DNA of 64,000 nt from Natronorubrum tibetense GA33 (GTDB lineage Archaea; Halobacteriota; Halobacteria; Halobacteriales; Natrialbaceae). The translations under genes were made by a program, and so were the position numbers. The notes under the pieces were generated by a model. The model saw only the letters and a program-made list of their open reading frames with translations, was not told the DNA's origin and made no database searches. The stretch is from contig NZ_KB913017.1 of assembly GCF_000383975.1 (NCBI RefSeq), positions 3,014,265 through 3,078,264 of the forward strand, written 5' to 3'. Below, piece after piece: positions 33,631 to 42,913 of this stretch (its first letter is position 1; every line of letters starts with the position of its first letter).

Positions 33631-34461
33631 ATGAATGGGACACCCGATGACATCGAATTTCTCGTCACGTCGGACCACCGGGTCGCCGTGCTAGACACGC
33701 TGGCCTCGGGTCCGAATGACCGTGACGCATTGCGATCCGCGACGGGGGCTTCGTCGCCAACCATGAGCCGAATTCTCACCGACTTCGAGAATCGCAATTG
33801 GATCGAACGGGAGGACCGGAGGTACCAGCTGACCGGTCTGGGCGAGTTCGTTGCCGATCGACTAGGGAAGTTTGTGGACGCGATGTCGATTGAACACCAA
33901 CTTCGTGACGTCTGGCGGTGGTTACCTCATGAATTAGATGGGTTCAGCGTCGATCTGTTTACGGATGTGACGGTCACTCGCCCGAATGCCGGGTACCCCG
34001 ATAAATCCACTAAACGCCGTATCGAGTTGATCACGGAGACATCTACGTGGCGTGGGGTTGGCGTGGCAATGTTAGGGTTACGGACGCTGGAGACCTCATT
34101 CGATCGGCTCCTCGACCAGCATGATGAGTTCCACTGTGAGTACATCTACCCGCCCGAAGTGTTCGATGAACTCCTATCGTGGGGGGACACGGAAACGATC
34201 ATGGAGGCAGCCGACAGCGACAGCTACACCGTCTTGTTGCACGAGAACCTGCCAATGGAAGATCGGTACGAAATCTCTCTCTTCGACGATTGCGTGACCA
34301 TCTGTTGTTACGATCACGAAAAGGGTGGATTACAGGCGCTCATCGAGACGACCAGTAGCGACATGCGAACGTGGGCGGAGTCGTACTACGAGCAGTTCCG
34401 TGCAGAAGCGCAGCCGCTCAGGGACGCATACGAACACGGGGTACTGCGATCGCTCGAATAG
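33631..34461 (+). CDS. winged-helix transcriptional regulator (FilR1-like)
   Basis: The 276-residue regulator has an N-terminal winged helix at about 5-75 (HRVAVLDTLASGPNDRDAL, then ATGASSPTMSRILTDFENRNWIER) and an alpha/beta C-terminal ligand domain with DLFTDVTVTRPN and YTVLLHENLPMEDRYEISLFDD. This is the domain arrangement of the FilR1-type (formerly DUF1724) archaeal regulators. The start at the ATG at 33631 is preceded by an AT-rich region. Base composition is clearly less GC-rich than the mal genes, suggesting separate acquisition. Its place next to malK makes it a candidate local regulator of the sugar genes. Confidence 0.8.
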   Translation: MNGTPDDIEFLVTSDHRVAVLDTLASGPNDRDALRSATGASSPTMSRILTDFENRNWIEREDRRYQLTGLGEFVADRLGKFVDAMSIEHQLRDVWRWLPHELDGFSVDLFTDVTVTRPNAGYPDKSTKRRIELITETSTWRGVGVAMLGLRTLETSFDRLLDQHDEFHCEYIYPPEVFDELLSWGDTETIMEAADSDSYTVLLHENLPMEDRYEISLFDDCVTICCYDHEKGGLQALIETTSSDMRTWAESYYEQFRAEAQPLRDAYEHGVLRSLE

Positions 34462-34570
34462 GCCGAATCACCGTGGGCTGACCGATTGGTTTTTTACGCC
34501 GTGAAAGATTTTGCACGACGAAGATCTTTCAGCAGGAATCTATAACGATTTTGCGGTCGCATCGTGTCAT

Positions 34571-36013
34571 ATGGGATCTGAAGCAGAAAACGGTGATCAC
34601 ATCGATGAATTTGAATCGGGATTTCTCGGCGACCTGATCCGCCCCGAGGATTCCGGCTACGACGACGCTCGCACAGTCTGGAACGGGATGATCGACAAAC
34701 GTCCTGATCTGGTCGCTCACTGCCAAGACGTCGCTGACGTTATCAGCGCGGTCGAGTTCGCCCGCGAGCAGGACCTGCTCGTTGCCGTCCGCGGTGGGGG
34801 ACACAACGCTGCTGGTCTCGGAACGTGTGACGACGGGATCGTCATCGACTGTTCCCCGATGAACTGGGTTGACGTAGACCCAGACACCCGGCGCGTTCGC
34901 ATCGGCGGCGGTGCCACGTGGCGGGACGTCGATCATGCGACGCAAACGTTCGGACTCGCAGTTCCGGGTGGGGTCGTTTCCCACACTGGTGTCGCAGGTC
35001 TCACCCTCGGTGGCGGGTACGGCCACCTCCGTCGAAAGTACGGACTGACCTGCGACAACCTCGTCTCGGTCGATCTAGTCACTGCCGACGGCCGCTTCCT
35101 CACCGCCAGCGAGGATGAGCATCCAGACCTTTTCTGGGCGGTCCGCGGGGGTGGCGGTAACTTCGGTATCGTGACTGCCTTCGAGTTCGAGGCACACCCG
35201 ATCGGGACTGAGCTGGCCACGGTGGAGACGTGGCACCCCATCGAGGACGCGGCGGCGGTCTTCAAGGCCTGGCGCGACTTCGTCGAGACCGCGCCGCGAA
35301 CGGTCAGTGGGGAGGCGATCATCTGGGGCATACCGGAAGACCCCCACTTTCCGGAGGAGTACCACGACGACCCGGTCGCCATCATCACCGCCGTCCACGC
35401 TGGCGACCCCGAAGAGGGTGAGGACCTCCTCCGGCCGCTTCGGGAGTTCGGCTCGCCGCTGTTCGACTTCAGCGGTCGGACGCGATATCTCGACCTCCAG
35501 CAGGGGTTCGACCCGTTCTTCCCGGCCCACGAGCATCGGTACTATCAGGGTTCGGTCTACCTCGATTCGCTGGACGACGAGGTCATCACGGAGATCGTCG
35601 AGCGTGAGCCGTCGCGGCCTGACCCTCGGATACTCTACTACGTCTGGAACCTGGGTGGGGCAATTACCGAGGTTCCGGAGCATGCCACGGCATTCAACGG
35701 CCGAGACCACCCGTACCTTCTCGCCATCGACTGCAAGTGGGACGACTCCGACGCTGACGAGGCGATTCTCGACTGGGCGCGGTCCTTCCAGCGGGACGTG
35801 CAGGTCCACTCCCCAGGCGAGGGCTACCGAAACTTCCCTGGACTGGGCGAGGACGAGGACGGCGAACCCCAACGGAGCCCTCGTAGCGACGAAACGCACG
35901 ACCGCTTAGTCGAGGTCAAGGACCAGTACGACCCGACGAACGTGTTCAGCCGCAATCACGGCGTTACGCCGTCCGAATCGGCGCGGACTGACGGAGGGAC
36001 TGTCGATGAGTGA
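34571..36013 (+). CDS. FAD-linked oxidoreductase (berberine-bridge / 6-hydroxynicotine-oxidase type)
   Basis: The 480-residue flavoprotein has a PCMH-type FAD-binding domain. RGGGHNAAG holds His78, which aligns with the covalent FAD attachment site of 6-hydroxy-D-nicotine oxidase. GGGATWRDVD and GVAGLTLGGGYGHLRRKYGLTCDN are further FAD contacts, and RGGGGNFGIVTAF follows. The C-terminal BBE segment is YDPTNVFSRNH. The substrate is unknown; family members oxidise sugars, alkaloids or alcohols. The ATG at 34571 was chosen over the frame's earlier start at 34511. It overlaps the rhodanese gene by 8 bp, so the two are co-translated. Confidence 0.85.
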   Translation: MGSEAENGDHIDEFESGFLGDLIRPEDSGYDDARTVWNGMIDKRPDLVAHCQDVADVISAVEFAREQDLLVAVRGGGHNAAGLGTCDDGIVIDCSPMNWVDVDPDTRRVRIGGGATWRDVDHATQTFGLAVPGGVVSHTGVAGLTLGGGYGHLRRKYGLTCDNLVSVDLVTADGRFLTASEDEHPDLFWAVRGGGGNFGIVTAFEFEAHPIGTELATVETWHPIEDAAAVFKAWRDFVETAPRTVSGEAIIWGIPEDPHFPEEYHDDPVAIITAVHAGDPEEGEDLLRPLREFGSPLFDFSGRTRYLDLQQGFDPFFPAHEHRYYQGSVYLDSLDDEVITEIVEREPSRPDPRILYYVWNLGGAITEVPEHATAFNGRDHPYLLAIDCKWDDSDADEAILDWARSFQRDVQVHSPGEGYRNFPGLGEDEDGEPQRSPRSDETHDRLVEVKDQYDPTNVFSRNHGVTPSESARTDGGTVDE

Positions 36014-36533
36014 GTTTGGCGAATCGATGCCGGGTCCATCGGCGAAGGAGACCACAGTAGCAGAGCGACCAGCGACGCGACAATCAGGCTGGGAAACAAC
36101 GGAGGCATCACCCGAAGCCAAACGGGAGCATCACAGGAACAGTATACAGACTGGATACGACGAGCTGGTCAGCGCGGCCGAAGCCACCGTCAGGGTGTAT
36201 ACGCCAGCGGACGCAATTGATCTGACCGGAGAAACTCAGGTCCTCTTTGTGGACGTCTGCGGCGCTGTCGAACTGTCCGACGGGATGATTCCCGGAGCCA
36301 TCCACGCATCGAGGGGACAGCTGGAGGCTCATCTGGATCCCGACAACAGGCGGTACGTTTGTGCGCTCGACGATGCAACCGAGATCATCTTCTACTGTGC
36401 GGGTGGTGCACGCTCGGCGCTGGCTGCACAGCGGGCGCAGGAACTGGGATTCGACCGCGTCGGACACCTCGCCGGTGGGATCTCCGCATGGAAGGACGCT
36501 GGTGGACCGATGCAAGTGATCGTAGACCGTTGA
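36006..36533 (+). CDS. rhodanese-like domain protein
   Basis: The 175-residue protein has an N-terminal polar stretch of about 60 residues and one rhodanese domain. The active-site loop starts at Cys131 (IIFYCAGGARS), giving a six-residue CAGGAR loop typical of sulfurtransferases. Upstream motifs are VLFVDVC and PGAIHASRGQLE, and downstream is GHLAGGISAWKDAG. It probably carries persulfide or transfers sulfur in the cytoplasm. The start overlaps the stop region of the FAD oxidoreductase by 8 bp, pointing to co-expression. The acceptor is unknown. Confidence 0.88.
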   Translation: MSEFGESMPGPSAKETTVAERPATRQSGWETTEASPEAKREHHRNSIQTGYDELVSAAEATVRVYTPADAIDLTGETQVLFVDVCGAVELSDGMIPGAIHASRGQLEAHLDPDNRRYVCALDDATEIIFYCAGGARSALAAQRAQELGFDRVGHLAGGISAWKDAGGPMQVIVDR

Positions 36534-36542
36534 TGATCTACT

Positions 36543-37136
36543 ATGTTCCCTGACCACATCGAGACGGACCGACTTGACCTCGAACGGATTTCGCACGACT
36601 CCGTCGATGTGTTCGAGCTTCACGAACTCTACTCCAACGGAGACGATACGGAGGAACTGTTCGAGTACTGGGATTCGTCTCCCCACGAGACGGTGAAAGA
36701 GACCTACGACTACGTGGATGAGGCTGAACGTCTGTGGAACGATGTTGAGGGTGCGAAATACGTGATCCGCCCGAAAGAAGAGGAAGACGGGGCAGGCGTC
36801 ATCGCCGGAACGACGGGACTGTACCCAAATTGGGAAAAACGATCCGCCAACCTCGGAATTCTCCTCGATAAGCCATTTTGGGGACGTGGATATTCCGGTG
36901 AACGAGCCGATGCCATGCTGTCCGTCGCATTCGATCGACTCGATCTCGAACTCGTCGTCGCCGTCTACATCGACGGGAACGAAAAGTCCCGACGGGCGAT
37001 CAGCAAGTACGTCGAACGGTATGGTGGCCAATACGAGGGCCTGCTGCGAAATTGGCTTCCGGTGGACGAGACCGTTGTTGATGCGCATCGATACTCGATT
37101 TCATGGGAAGAATACCTTGCGATGGCCGAATGCTGA
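36543..37136 (+). CDS. GNAT-family N-acetyltransferase
   Basis: The 197-residue protein is a RimJ/RimL-like GNAT acetyltransferase. It opens IETDRLDLERISHDS and has a beta strand with ANLGILLDKPFWGRGYSGERADAM, where GRGYSG is the acetyl-CoA pyrophosphate loop (Q/R-x2-G-x-G/A). It continues with AFDRLDLELVVAVYIDGNEKSRRAISKYVERYGG. The acetyl acceptor is unknown, perhaps an N-terminus or a small amine. It lies 9 bp after the rhodanese gene on the same strand and closes the lower-GC segment between malK and the glucoamylase. Confidence 0.85.
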   Translation: MFPDHIETDRLDLERISHDSVDVFELHELYSNGDDTEELFEYWDSSPHETVKETYDYVDEAERLWNDVEGAKYVIRPKEEEDGAGVIAGTTGLYPNWEKRSANLGILLDKPFWGRGYSGERADAMLSVAFDRLDLELVVAVYIDGNEKSRRAISKYVERYGGQYEGLLRNWLPVDETVVDAHRYSISWEEYLAMAEC

Positions 37137-37426
37137 GCGGTTGCCCCGTCGAGACCGATAGAACAGTTTCCAATTCGGAATTAACGTTTGCTGCACTCAT
37201 CCTCTGTATTCAGCAGGGCTGCTGAAATCTATCACTGATTGAAGGTTTCAACAAGGCCACTTCCGCACATTCGGCCGGTCGATCGGCAGGCGCTCGAACT
37301 CGAACTGCGCTCGTTGTTCGCGTACTACTGTACTGATTCCGTTCGACCCTCTCGCCGAAACCGAGCTGACGCCATAGCTGTACATACTTCTGGCCGAAGA
37401 AGACCGAATGACTCGTTTAGACGCCG

Positions 37427-39469
37427 TTACTCGTGGCTCGCCGCCCTGCCACTTGTCTCGACAGTCGACGACTCGACCGCGTCGGCCGCCTCGAGCGCGC
37501 TGGCGGTCGCAAGGCGAATCGCGTGCGGCCAGCCGAGCGGGGTCGCGCTGTCCGGCGTGCCGTCGTCGAACAGCTGTTCCGGAAGATACGCACCGGGCCG
37601 GCGGAGCGAGCCGCCGGGCGCGACCAGCGCCAGTAACGCTCGAGCGCGGGCGTCGAACTCGGTGGCTCGGTCGTGGCCGTTCGAGTCGAGCAGGTCGCGG
37701 AGTTCGACGGCTGCATGGGCTCCCCACGCGGTCGTCACCGTCCAGATCTTCGCCTCCGCCTGCTCCCGGAGCCGCCAGGGGTCATCCTCGAAGCGCGCCA
37801 GCCCCTCGATCGGTCCCTCCGGATCGCGATAGAGCCCGTCGAGCGTCGTCTCGACGTGGGAGACGAGGCGGTCGAGTCGCTCGTCGTCGACGGCTGCGAT
37901 CGCGTCGTACTCGTTGTGTGCCGACGCGAGCGCGAGCGTACTTCCGTCGAGGCGATCGTCGAGGTCGTCGCCGTCGAGGCGCATCGCGTAGCACTCGCGT
38001 TCGGACGCCCACAGGTCGTCGAACGCCTCGTAGACGCGAGTCGCCTGGGCTCTCGCGTGGGCCGCGACGTCCTCATCGACCGGCGCTCGAGCGATGGCGG
38101 CATAGGCCTCGAGGAACGTCGCCGTTGTGTGCGTAAACCGCCCGGTCATGTTCTCCCAGGCGTTCTGGACGCGCTCGGGCAGCCCGTCGTCTGCGAGGGT
38201 CGCGTCCATGCCCTCGAGCGCCGACGTTAGCGTCTCGTGAACCCGCTCGTCGCCGGAGTCGACCCGCCGGAGGTAGGTCGCGAGAAAGGCGGCGACGCTC
38301 GCCGTCTGATCGGCCTGGTAGTCTGCGGTGTTGTCCGCCTCGAGCCGACCGTTCGCCCAGCCCGGCGCGAGTCGGCCGTTGTACGGCCAGACGCGGTGGG
38401 GCCACGTGCCGTCGGGGCGCTGCGTGTCGGCGTAGAAGTTCGCACTCGCTTCGTGCCACGACTCGAGACCGAGTCCCGTCCGTTCGTCGGCGTCGAGGAG
38501 GAACCGGGAGATTTCGGCGTCGTCGCGGAACCAGGTGTAGCCGTAGCCGCCGGAGTAGCGGTAGAAGGGGTCGAACTCGGGACCGGCGATCCGCGCGCCC
38601 GTCGACGACCGTAGGAGACAGAGCGCCCGCAGATCCGCGAACCCGCGGTCGATTCCGGGTGCTGCGTCCGGAAGCCGGTCGCGAGCCTGACGGTGACCCG
38701 CGTCGACGATCGACTCGCGGTCCCCGTGAGCCATCGCGTTCGATCGCACGCGTTCGAGTGCGTCGTCGCGATCGGCTGTCTCTGTCAGGAGGGTTGCGAC
38801 GGTCGCCTTCGGCGCCGAACCGGTCAGTTCGAACTCGACCATCGTAATCGGGCTGAGTCGGGCCTCCTCGTACCGGTCGTCGTCTTCGGAGCGCGGAAAC
38901 GCCGCCGGCTCCGGCTCGAGTAACTCCTCGAAGCGCTCGGGGACCTGCCCTGACACGTCGATATCGGTCGACGCGGCGACGAAGTCGCGCTCGCTGTCGT
39001 GGTAGATTTCGACGGCGTCGCCGTGCCAGAGCTGGCCGATTCGGCTCGCTCGCCCCTCGGGGGCGAACCCGAAACAGGCCGTGATCGAGGCGTCGATGTC
39101 GGTCGCTGCGTCGTCGAGCACGAAGTGGGTCGTGTGACCGTGATCCACCGCGAGATCGTACTGGGTACAGCTGTAGCCGGCGACTTCGTGGACGGTTTCG
39201 ACGACCGCCGTGTCTTCGACGTACCGCTGGTCTCCGTCCTCGAACCAGTGGGTTTCGCCGTCCAACTCGAGACCGAATCGGGAGCGTTCGATGCCGGCGA
39301 CGCCGGAGAGCGGGTAGGAGTAGTCGCTGATCGATCCGTCGGGCGCGACGTGGACGAGTCTGTCGTCGAGACCGGAGAACAGTCCCGTTGTCGAGCGTCG
39401 CTCCCCGGGAAACCGCCGAGGGTCGCCCTGAGAGCGCTTGAAATCGTTGAGGGCGCCGTGTAATTCCAT
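37427..39469 (-). CDS. glucoamylase (GH15), cytoplasmic
   Basis: The 680-residue protein has an N-terminal beta-sandwich domain (about 1-255) and an (alpha/alpha)6 barrel of glycoside hydrolase family 15. The barrel contains SGGYGYTWFRDDAEISRFLLDA, PDGTWPHRVWPYNGRLAPGW, a SALEGMDATLADDG stretch and a C-terminal WGAHAAVELRDLL segment. GH15 enzymes release beta-glucose from non-reducing ends of malto-oligosaccharides. There is no signal peptide, so it should act on imported dextrins and feed glucose dehydrogenase. The start at 39469 (MELHGALNDF) sits behind a TATA-like GATTTAATG on the minus strand. It is divergent from trmB. Confidence 0.88.
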   Translation of the reverse strand: MELHGALNDFKRSQGDPRRFPGERRSTTGLFSGLDDRLVHVAPDGSISDYSYPLSGVAGIERSRFGLELDGETHWFEDGDQRYVEDTAVVETVHEVAGYSCTQYDLAVDHGHTTHFVLDDAATDIDASITACFGFAPEGRASRIGQLWHGDAVEIYHDSERDFVAASTDIDVSGQVPERFEELLEPEPAAFPRSEDDDRYEEARLSPITMVEFELTGSAPKATVATLLTETADRDDALERVRSNAMAHGDRESIVDAGHRQARDRLPDAAPGIDRGFADLRALCLLRSSTGARIAGPEFDPFYRYSGGYGYTWFRDDAEISRFLLDADERTGLGLESWHEASANFYADTQRPDGTWPHRVWPYNGRLAPGWANGRLEADNTADYQADQTASVAAFLATYLRRVDSGDERVHETLTSALEGMDATLADDGLPERVQNAWENMTGRFTHTTATFLEAYAAIARAPVDEDVAAHARAQATRVYEAFDDLWASERECYAMRLDGDDLDDRLDGSTLALASAHNEYDAIAAVDDERLDRLVSHVETTLDGLYRDPEGPIEGLARFEDDPWRLREQAEAKIWTVTTAWGAHAAVELRDLLDSNGHDRATEFDARARALLALVAPGGSLRRPGAYLPEQLFDDGTPDSATPLGWPHAIRLATASALEAADAVESSTVETSGRAASHE

Positions 39470-39683
39470 CGTACGTTCGGTTAGTGCCCGGACCATTAAA
39501 TCTTGTTGAAAAATGTGTTCCTACTTTTCACGCAAGATCGAAGCGGCGTTCGGAGCGTTGGCGGGCGAGGAGTTGGGTTCCAGGGACCGACCGGCACAGT
39601 TACGGCGGTCTGCTGACGGCATCGAGACCCGGTGATCGGGAATCTTTTAGCGCAACCGGACAATTGTGAACTACTGAGTATAC

Positions 39684-40742
39684 ATGGATACCGACGATCT
39701 CGGCGACCTGCTCGCGCAGTTCGGCCTGTCAGCGAAGGAGATCGACACCTACCTCGCGATACTCGATCACGGCGAGTCGAAGGCGAGTACGATCGCCGAC
39801 GCTGCGGACGTCTCGAAGCGGTACGTCTACAGCATCAGCGAGGAACTCGAGGATCGCGGCTTCGTCGAGGTCGACGACCACGCCGTCCCGACCGTTATTC
39901 GGCCCGTCCAGCCCGAGACGGTCATCGGCCGACTTACCGACAGCGTCGAAGCGATCGAGCCGGAGTTACAGTCGCGGTACACGACGACAGAGCGGACGGG
40001 CGAGCAGTTCGAGGTGATCAAGTCCCGCCAGACGGTGCTCAAACGGATCGAGGAGCTGTTGGCCGCCGCGGAGACGGAGGTCACCCTTTCGCTGCCCGTC
40101 GAGATTCTGCCCCAGATCCGCTCAACGCTCGAAGAGACCGTCGACCGGGGTGTCCTGGTCTTGCTCCTGTTAGGGGGCACCGACGACGATCAGGACATCG
40201 CTTCGCTCGCCGGGACGGCGAGCACGGTCCGGACGTGGGATGCGCTCGTGCCAACGATGCTCACGGTCGACGCCCAGCACGGACTGCTCGCTCCCAGTCA
40301 ACTGCTGACGAGTTCGACGAGCGAGACGAAGGCGATCAGCATCTCACAGCCACAGCTCGCCCCCGTCTTCGCCGGCTCTTTTCTCGCGAACTACTGGCCG
40401 ACCGCCGAGGAACGCTACGTGAGCGCACCCGGGGAACTCCCGCGGACGTTCGAGGGATTCCGCAACGCGGTCTTCCAGATCGCGCTCCACCGCGCCACGG
40501 ACAGCCGGATCGAGGCGACCGTCACGGGGTCGCCCGTCGGGGACCGGGATCTCCCGTCGACGCTCTCCGGCGAGATCGTCGCCGTCCGACAGAGTCTCGT
40601 CCGCCCCGTCTCGTCGACGGTACCGATCGAGAACGCTTTCGAACTCGACGTCGACGGCGAGCGCTACACGATCGGCGGTACGGGTGCGTTCCTCGAGGAT
40701 TTCGAAGCCGAATCGGTCACCGTCCGCGCGCTCGAGGAGTGA
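39684..40742 (+). CDS. trmB: TrmB-family sugar-responsive transcriptional regulator
   Basis: The 352-residue regulator has an N-terminal winged helix at about 8-75 (LAQFGLSAKEIDTYLAILDHGESKASTIADAADVSKRYVYSI), a short coiled-coil and a C-terminal TrmB sugar-binding domain. In Halobacterium, TrmB regulates central carbon metabolism through a TACT-N7/8-GAGTA type operator (established). Here it sits directly upstream of KDPG aldolase, glucose dehydrogenase and gluconate dehydratase, and two of these promoters hold TACT-N8-type palindromes. CTACTGAGTA lies just before its own ATG, possibly for autoregulation. A second mal-locus regulator is at 33631. Confidence 0.88.
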   Translation: MDTDDLGDLLAQFGLSAKEIDTYLAILDHGESKASTIADAADVSKRYVYSISEELEDRGFVEVDDHAVPTVIRPVQPETVIGRLTDSVEAIEPELQSRYTTTERTGEQFEVIKSRQTVLKRIEELLAAAETEVTLSLPVEILPQIRSTLEETVDRGVLVLLLLGGTDDDQDIASLAGTASTVRTWDALVPTMLTVDAQHGLLAPSQLLTSSTSETKAISISQPQLAPVFAGSFLANYWPTAEERYVSAPGELPRTFEGFRNAVFQIALHRATDSRIEATVTGSPVGDRDLPSTLSGEIVAVRQSLVRPVSSTVPIENAFELDVDGERYTIGGTGAFLEDFEAESVTVRALEE

Positions 40743-40836
40743 GGAACCGGGTAATCGGATTTTTCATCTGTGAGTAAATTTCTTGAGTCGGGGGCGTGAA
40801 CGGTCCGTCGTGATGGATCGTCACTGCCACATTGCG

Positions 40837-40843
40837 GGAGGGA
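40837..40843 (+). promoter_or_regulatory. Shine-Dalgarno of the KDPG aldolase gene
   Basis: GGAGGGA lies 6 nt before the ATG at 40850, a stronger ribosome-binding site than most genes here show. It decides for that start over the upstream in-frame codon at 40832. Confidence 0.55.
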
Positions 40844-40849
40844 TCGCCG

Positions 40850-41503
40850 ATGTCTGAGCGTCAGTCGGTCAGAGATCGGGTCGTCGAGAGCGGCGTGATC
40901 GCCGTGCTCCGCGGAATCGACGAGGAACAGATCGTTCCGGTCGCGCGAGCGATTCACGAGGGGGGCGTCGACGCGCTCGAGATCACCGCGGACGGGACGC
41001 GTGCGAGCGAACAGATCGCCGCCGTCGACCGCGAACTCGAGGACACCGGCGCGATCGTCGGCGCGGGGACCGTCCTCGACGCGCCGACGGCCCAATCGGT
41101 AATCGACGCGGGCGCCGAGTTCGTCGTCTCGCCGCACACCGACGTCGAGACTGTCAGACTGTGTAACCGACAGGGCGTGCTCTCGGCACCGGGTGTCATG
41201 ACGCCGACCGAAGCCGTCACGGCGCTCGAGGCCGGTGCGGACGTGCTCAAATTGTTCCCGGCCTCGACCGTCGGGCCAGGCCACATCGGGGCGATTCGAG
41301 GGCCACTCGGCGACGTCGACGTGATTCCCACCGGCGGCATTTCGCCGGCGAACGTCGAGTCGTACTTCGACGCCGGCGCGGTGGCCGTCGGTGCCGGCAG
41401 CGCGCTCGTCGACTACGACGCGATCGCCGACGGCGACATGGACCGCGTTCGGGAGACGGCAGCCGAGTTCGTCGAGACCGTCGAATCCGCACGGGACGAC
41501 TGA
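40850..41503 (+). CDS. KDPG / KHG aldolase
   Basis: This 217-residue class I aldolase cleaves 2-keto-3-deoxy-6-phosphogluconate to pyruvate and glyceraldehyde 3-phosphate, the last committed step of the Entner-Doudoroff route. The Schiff-base Lys134 is in VLKLFPAST, Glu44 in DALEITADG, and the phosphate loop is GAIRGPLGDVDVIPTGGI then AVGAGSALV. The start at 40850 (MSERQSV) is preceded by a Shine-Dalgarno-like GGAGGGA. It lies between trmB and glucose dehydrogenase on the same strand. KDG kinase, needed between gluconate dehydratase and this enzyme, is not in the window. Confidence 0.92.
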   Translation: MSERQSVRDRVVESGVIAVLRGIDEEQIVPVARAIHEGGVDALEITADGTRASEQIAAVDRELEDTGAIVGAGTVLDAPTAQSVIDAGAEFVVSPHTDVETVRLCNRQGVLSAPGVMTPTEAVTALEAGADVLKLFPASTVGPGHIGAIRGPLGDVDVIPTGGISPANVESYFDAGAVAVGAGSALVDYDAIADGDMDRVRETAAEFVETVESARDD

Positions 41504-41687
41504 CCGCTGCCCGCGTTCGCAATTTACCGTTCATCGTCAGAATCCCGTCTACGGTGCAGAATTCCATTTCGGCGCGCGCGGACGTTCGTTTCGACGTTCG
41601 ATACACTGGGTGACAGTCATCGGTATGCAGAGCGGAAACTCTTCGAAAACCGAAAGTTACTGACGGTGGCCGACCACCGTTCAAATA

Positions 41688-41707
41688 TTTACTACGAATT
41701 GGGTAAA
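41688..41707 (+). promoter_or_regulatory. TrmB-type operator candidate before glucose dehydrogenase
   Basis: TTTACT-N8-GGTAAA is a near-perfect palindrome placed 31 nt before the ATG at 41739, just upstream of an AT-rich AACTTTTTG TATA-like segment. It fits the TACT-N8-(G)AGTA type known for haloarchaeal TrmB with one changed base. Confidence 0.5.
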
Positions 41708-41738
41708 CTTTTTGCAGCCGGGGATCCTTCGGTGAGCT

Positions 41739-42806
41739 ATGAAAGCGATCGCTGTCGAACCCGGGGCCGGTACGCCCGTCCTCGTCGAAAAACCCCGTCC
41801 CGACCCGAAGCCCGGCGAAGCGCTCGTTCGCACGCTTCGCGTCGGCGTCGACGGGACCGACCACGAAGTCATCGCGGGCCACCACGGAAACCTCCCCGAC
41901 GGCGCGGACCAACTCGTGCTCGGCCACGAGGCCGTCGGCGTCGTCGAGGACGCGAACGGGACCGATCTCGAGGAAGGCGAGTTCGTCGTCCCGACCGTTC
42001 GACGGCCGCCAAACGGGACCAACGAGTATTTTGAACGCGGCGAGCCTGACATGGCTCCGGAGGGGGAGTACGTCGAGCGAGGGATCGTCGACGGACACGG
42101 ATTCATGGCGGAGTACTTCACCAGTCCCGCGGAATATCTCGTCCCGATTCCCGAACGGCTCGCCCCGCTCGGATTTCTGGTCGAACCGATCAGCATCAGC
42201 GAGAAGGCCATCGAGCACGCGATCGCCTCCCGATCGGCGTTCGACTGGGAGCCCGAGTCGGCCATCGTGCTGGGCAACGGCTCGCTCGGACTGATCACGC
42301 TCGCGATGTTCGAGGAGGTACTCGAGATCGATCGGACCTACTGTCTCGGCCGACGGGATCGCCCGCATCCGACGATCGACCTCATCGACGAACTCGGCTC
42401 GACGTACGTCGACTCCCGCGAAACGCCCGTTCCGGAGATTCCCGACGTTTACGAGCCGATCGACCTCGTCTACGAGGCGACTGGTCACGCGAAACACGCC
42501 TTCGAGACGGTCGACGCGCTCGCACCGAACGGCGTCGGCGTCCTACTCGGCGTCCCCGAACCCTGGGAGTTCGAGGTCGACGGCGGTCGCCTCCACCGGG
42601 AACTCGTCCTCCACAACAAGGCCCTGCTGGGGACCGTCAACTCCCACCGCGGTCACTTCGAGGCCGCGATCGATACGCTCTCGCAGCTCCCGACGTGGTT
42701 CACCGACGAGTTCGTCACCGGCGTCTACGGACTCGAGGAGTTCGAACGGGCGTTCGACACCGGCGATGATGTGGTGAAGACCGCCGTCGAGTTTAGCCGT
42801 CTCTGA
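41739..42806 (+). CDS. gdh: glucose 1-dehydrogenase (haloarchaeal zinc MDR type)
   Basis: The 355-residue medium-chain dehydrogenase oxidises glucose to gluconolactone with NAD(P)+, entering the Entner-Doudoroff pathway. The catalytic zinc region shows Asp38 (GVDGTDHEV) in place of the usual Cys, then His63-Glu64 (LGHEAVG), with Glu149 (LVEP) as a further candidate ligand. Asp38 and His63 match the known Haloferax mediterranei enzyme. The structural-zinc Cys cluster is absent, and the nucleotide-binding GNGSLG replaces the classic GxGxxG. The start at 41739 is preceded by a TrmB-type palindrome. Gluconate dehydratase follows 107 bp later. Confidence 0.92.
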   Translation: MKAIAVEPGAGTPVLVEKPRPDPKPGEALVRTLRVGVDGTDHEVIAGHHGNLPDGADQLVLGHEAVGVVEDANGTDLEEGEFVVPTVRRPPNGTNEYFERGEPDMAPEGEYVERGIVDGHGFMAEYFTSPAEYLVPIPERLAPLGFLVEPISISEKAIEHAIASRSAFDWEPESAIVLGNGSLGLITLAMFEEVLEIDRTYCLGRRDRPHPTIDLIDELGSTYVDSRETPVPEIPDVYEPIDLVYEATGHAKHAFETVDALAPNGVGVLLGVPEPWEFEVDGGRLHRELVLHNKALLGTVNSHRGHFEAAIDTLSQLPTWFTDEFVTGVYGLEEFERAFDTGDDVVKTAVEFSRL

Positions 42807-42884
42807 GCACGGCTCGAGTTTGCGGCCACGATCCTGTTTTATCCTGACTCGATGCCGTTGGTGTCGATCGGCGAATAGAAACAA

Positions 42885-42902
42885 TTACTATTATCGAAGT
42901 AA
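42885..42902 (+). promoter_or_regulatory. TrmB-type operator candidate before gnaD copy 2
   Basis: TTACT-N8-AGTAA, with the core TACT-ATTATCGA-AGTA, is a perfect palindrome ending 11 nt before the ATG at 42914. It therefore overlaps the position expected for the TATA box. No equally good site is seen before gnaD copy 1. Confidence 0.55.
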
Positions 42903-42913
42903 GTATTTGTGCC

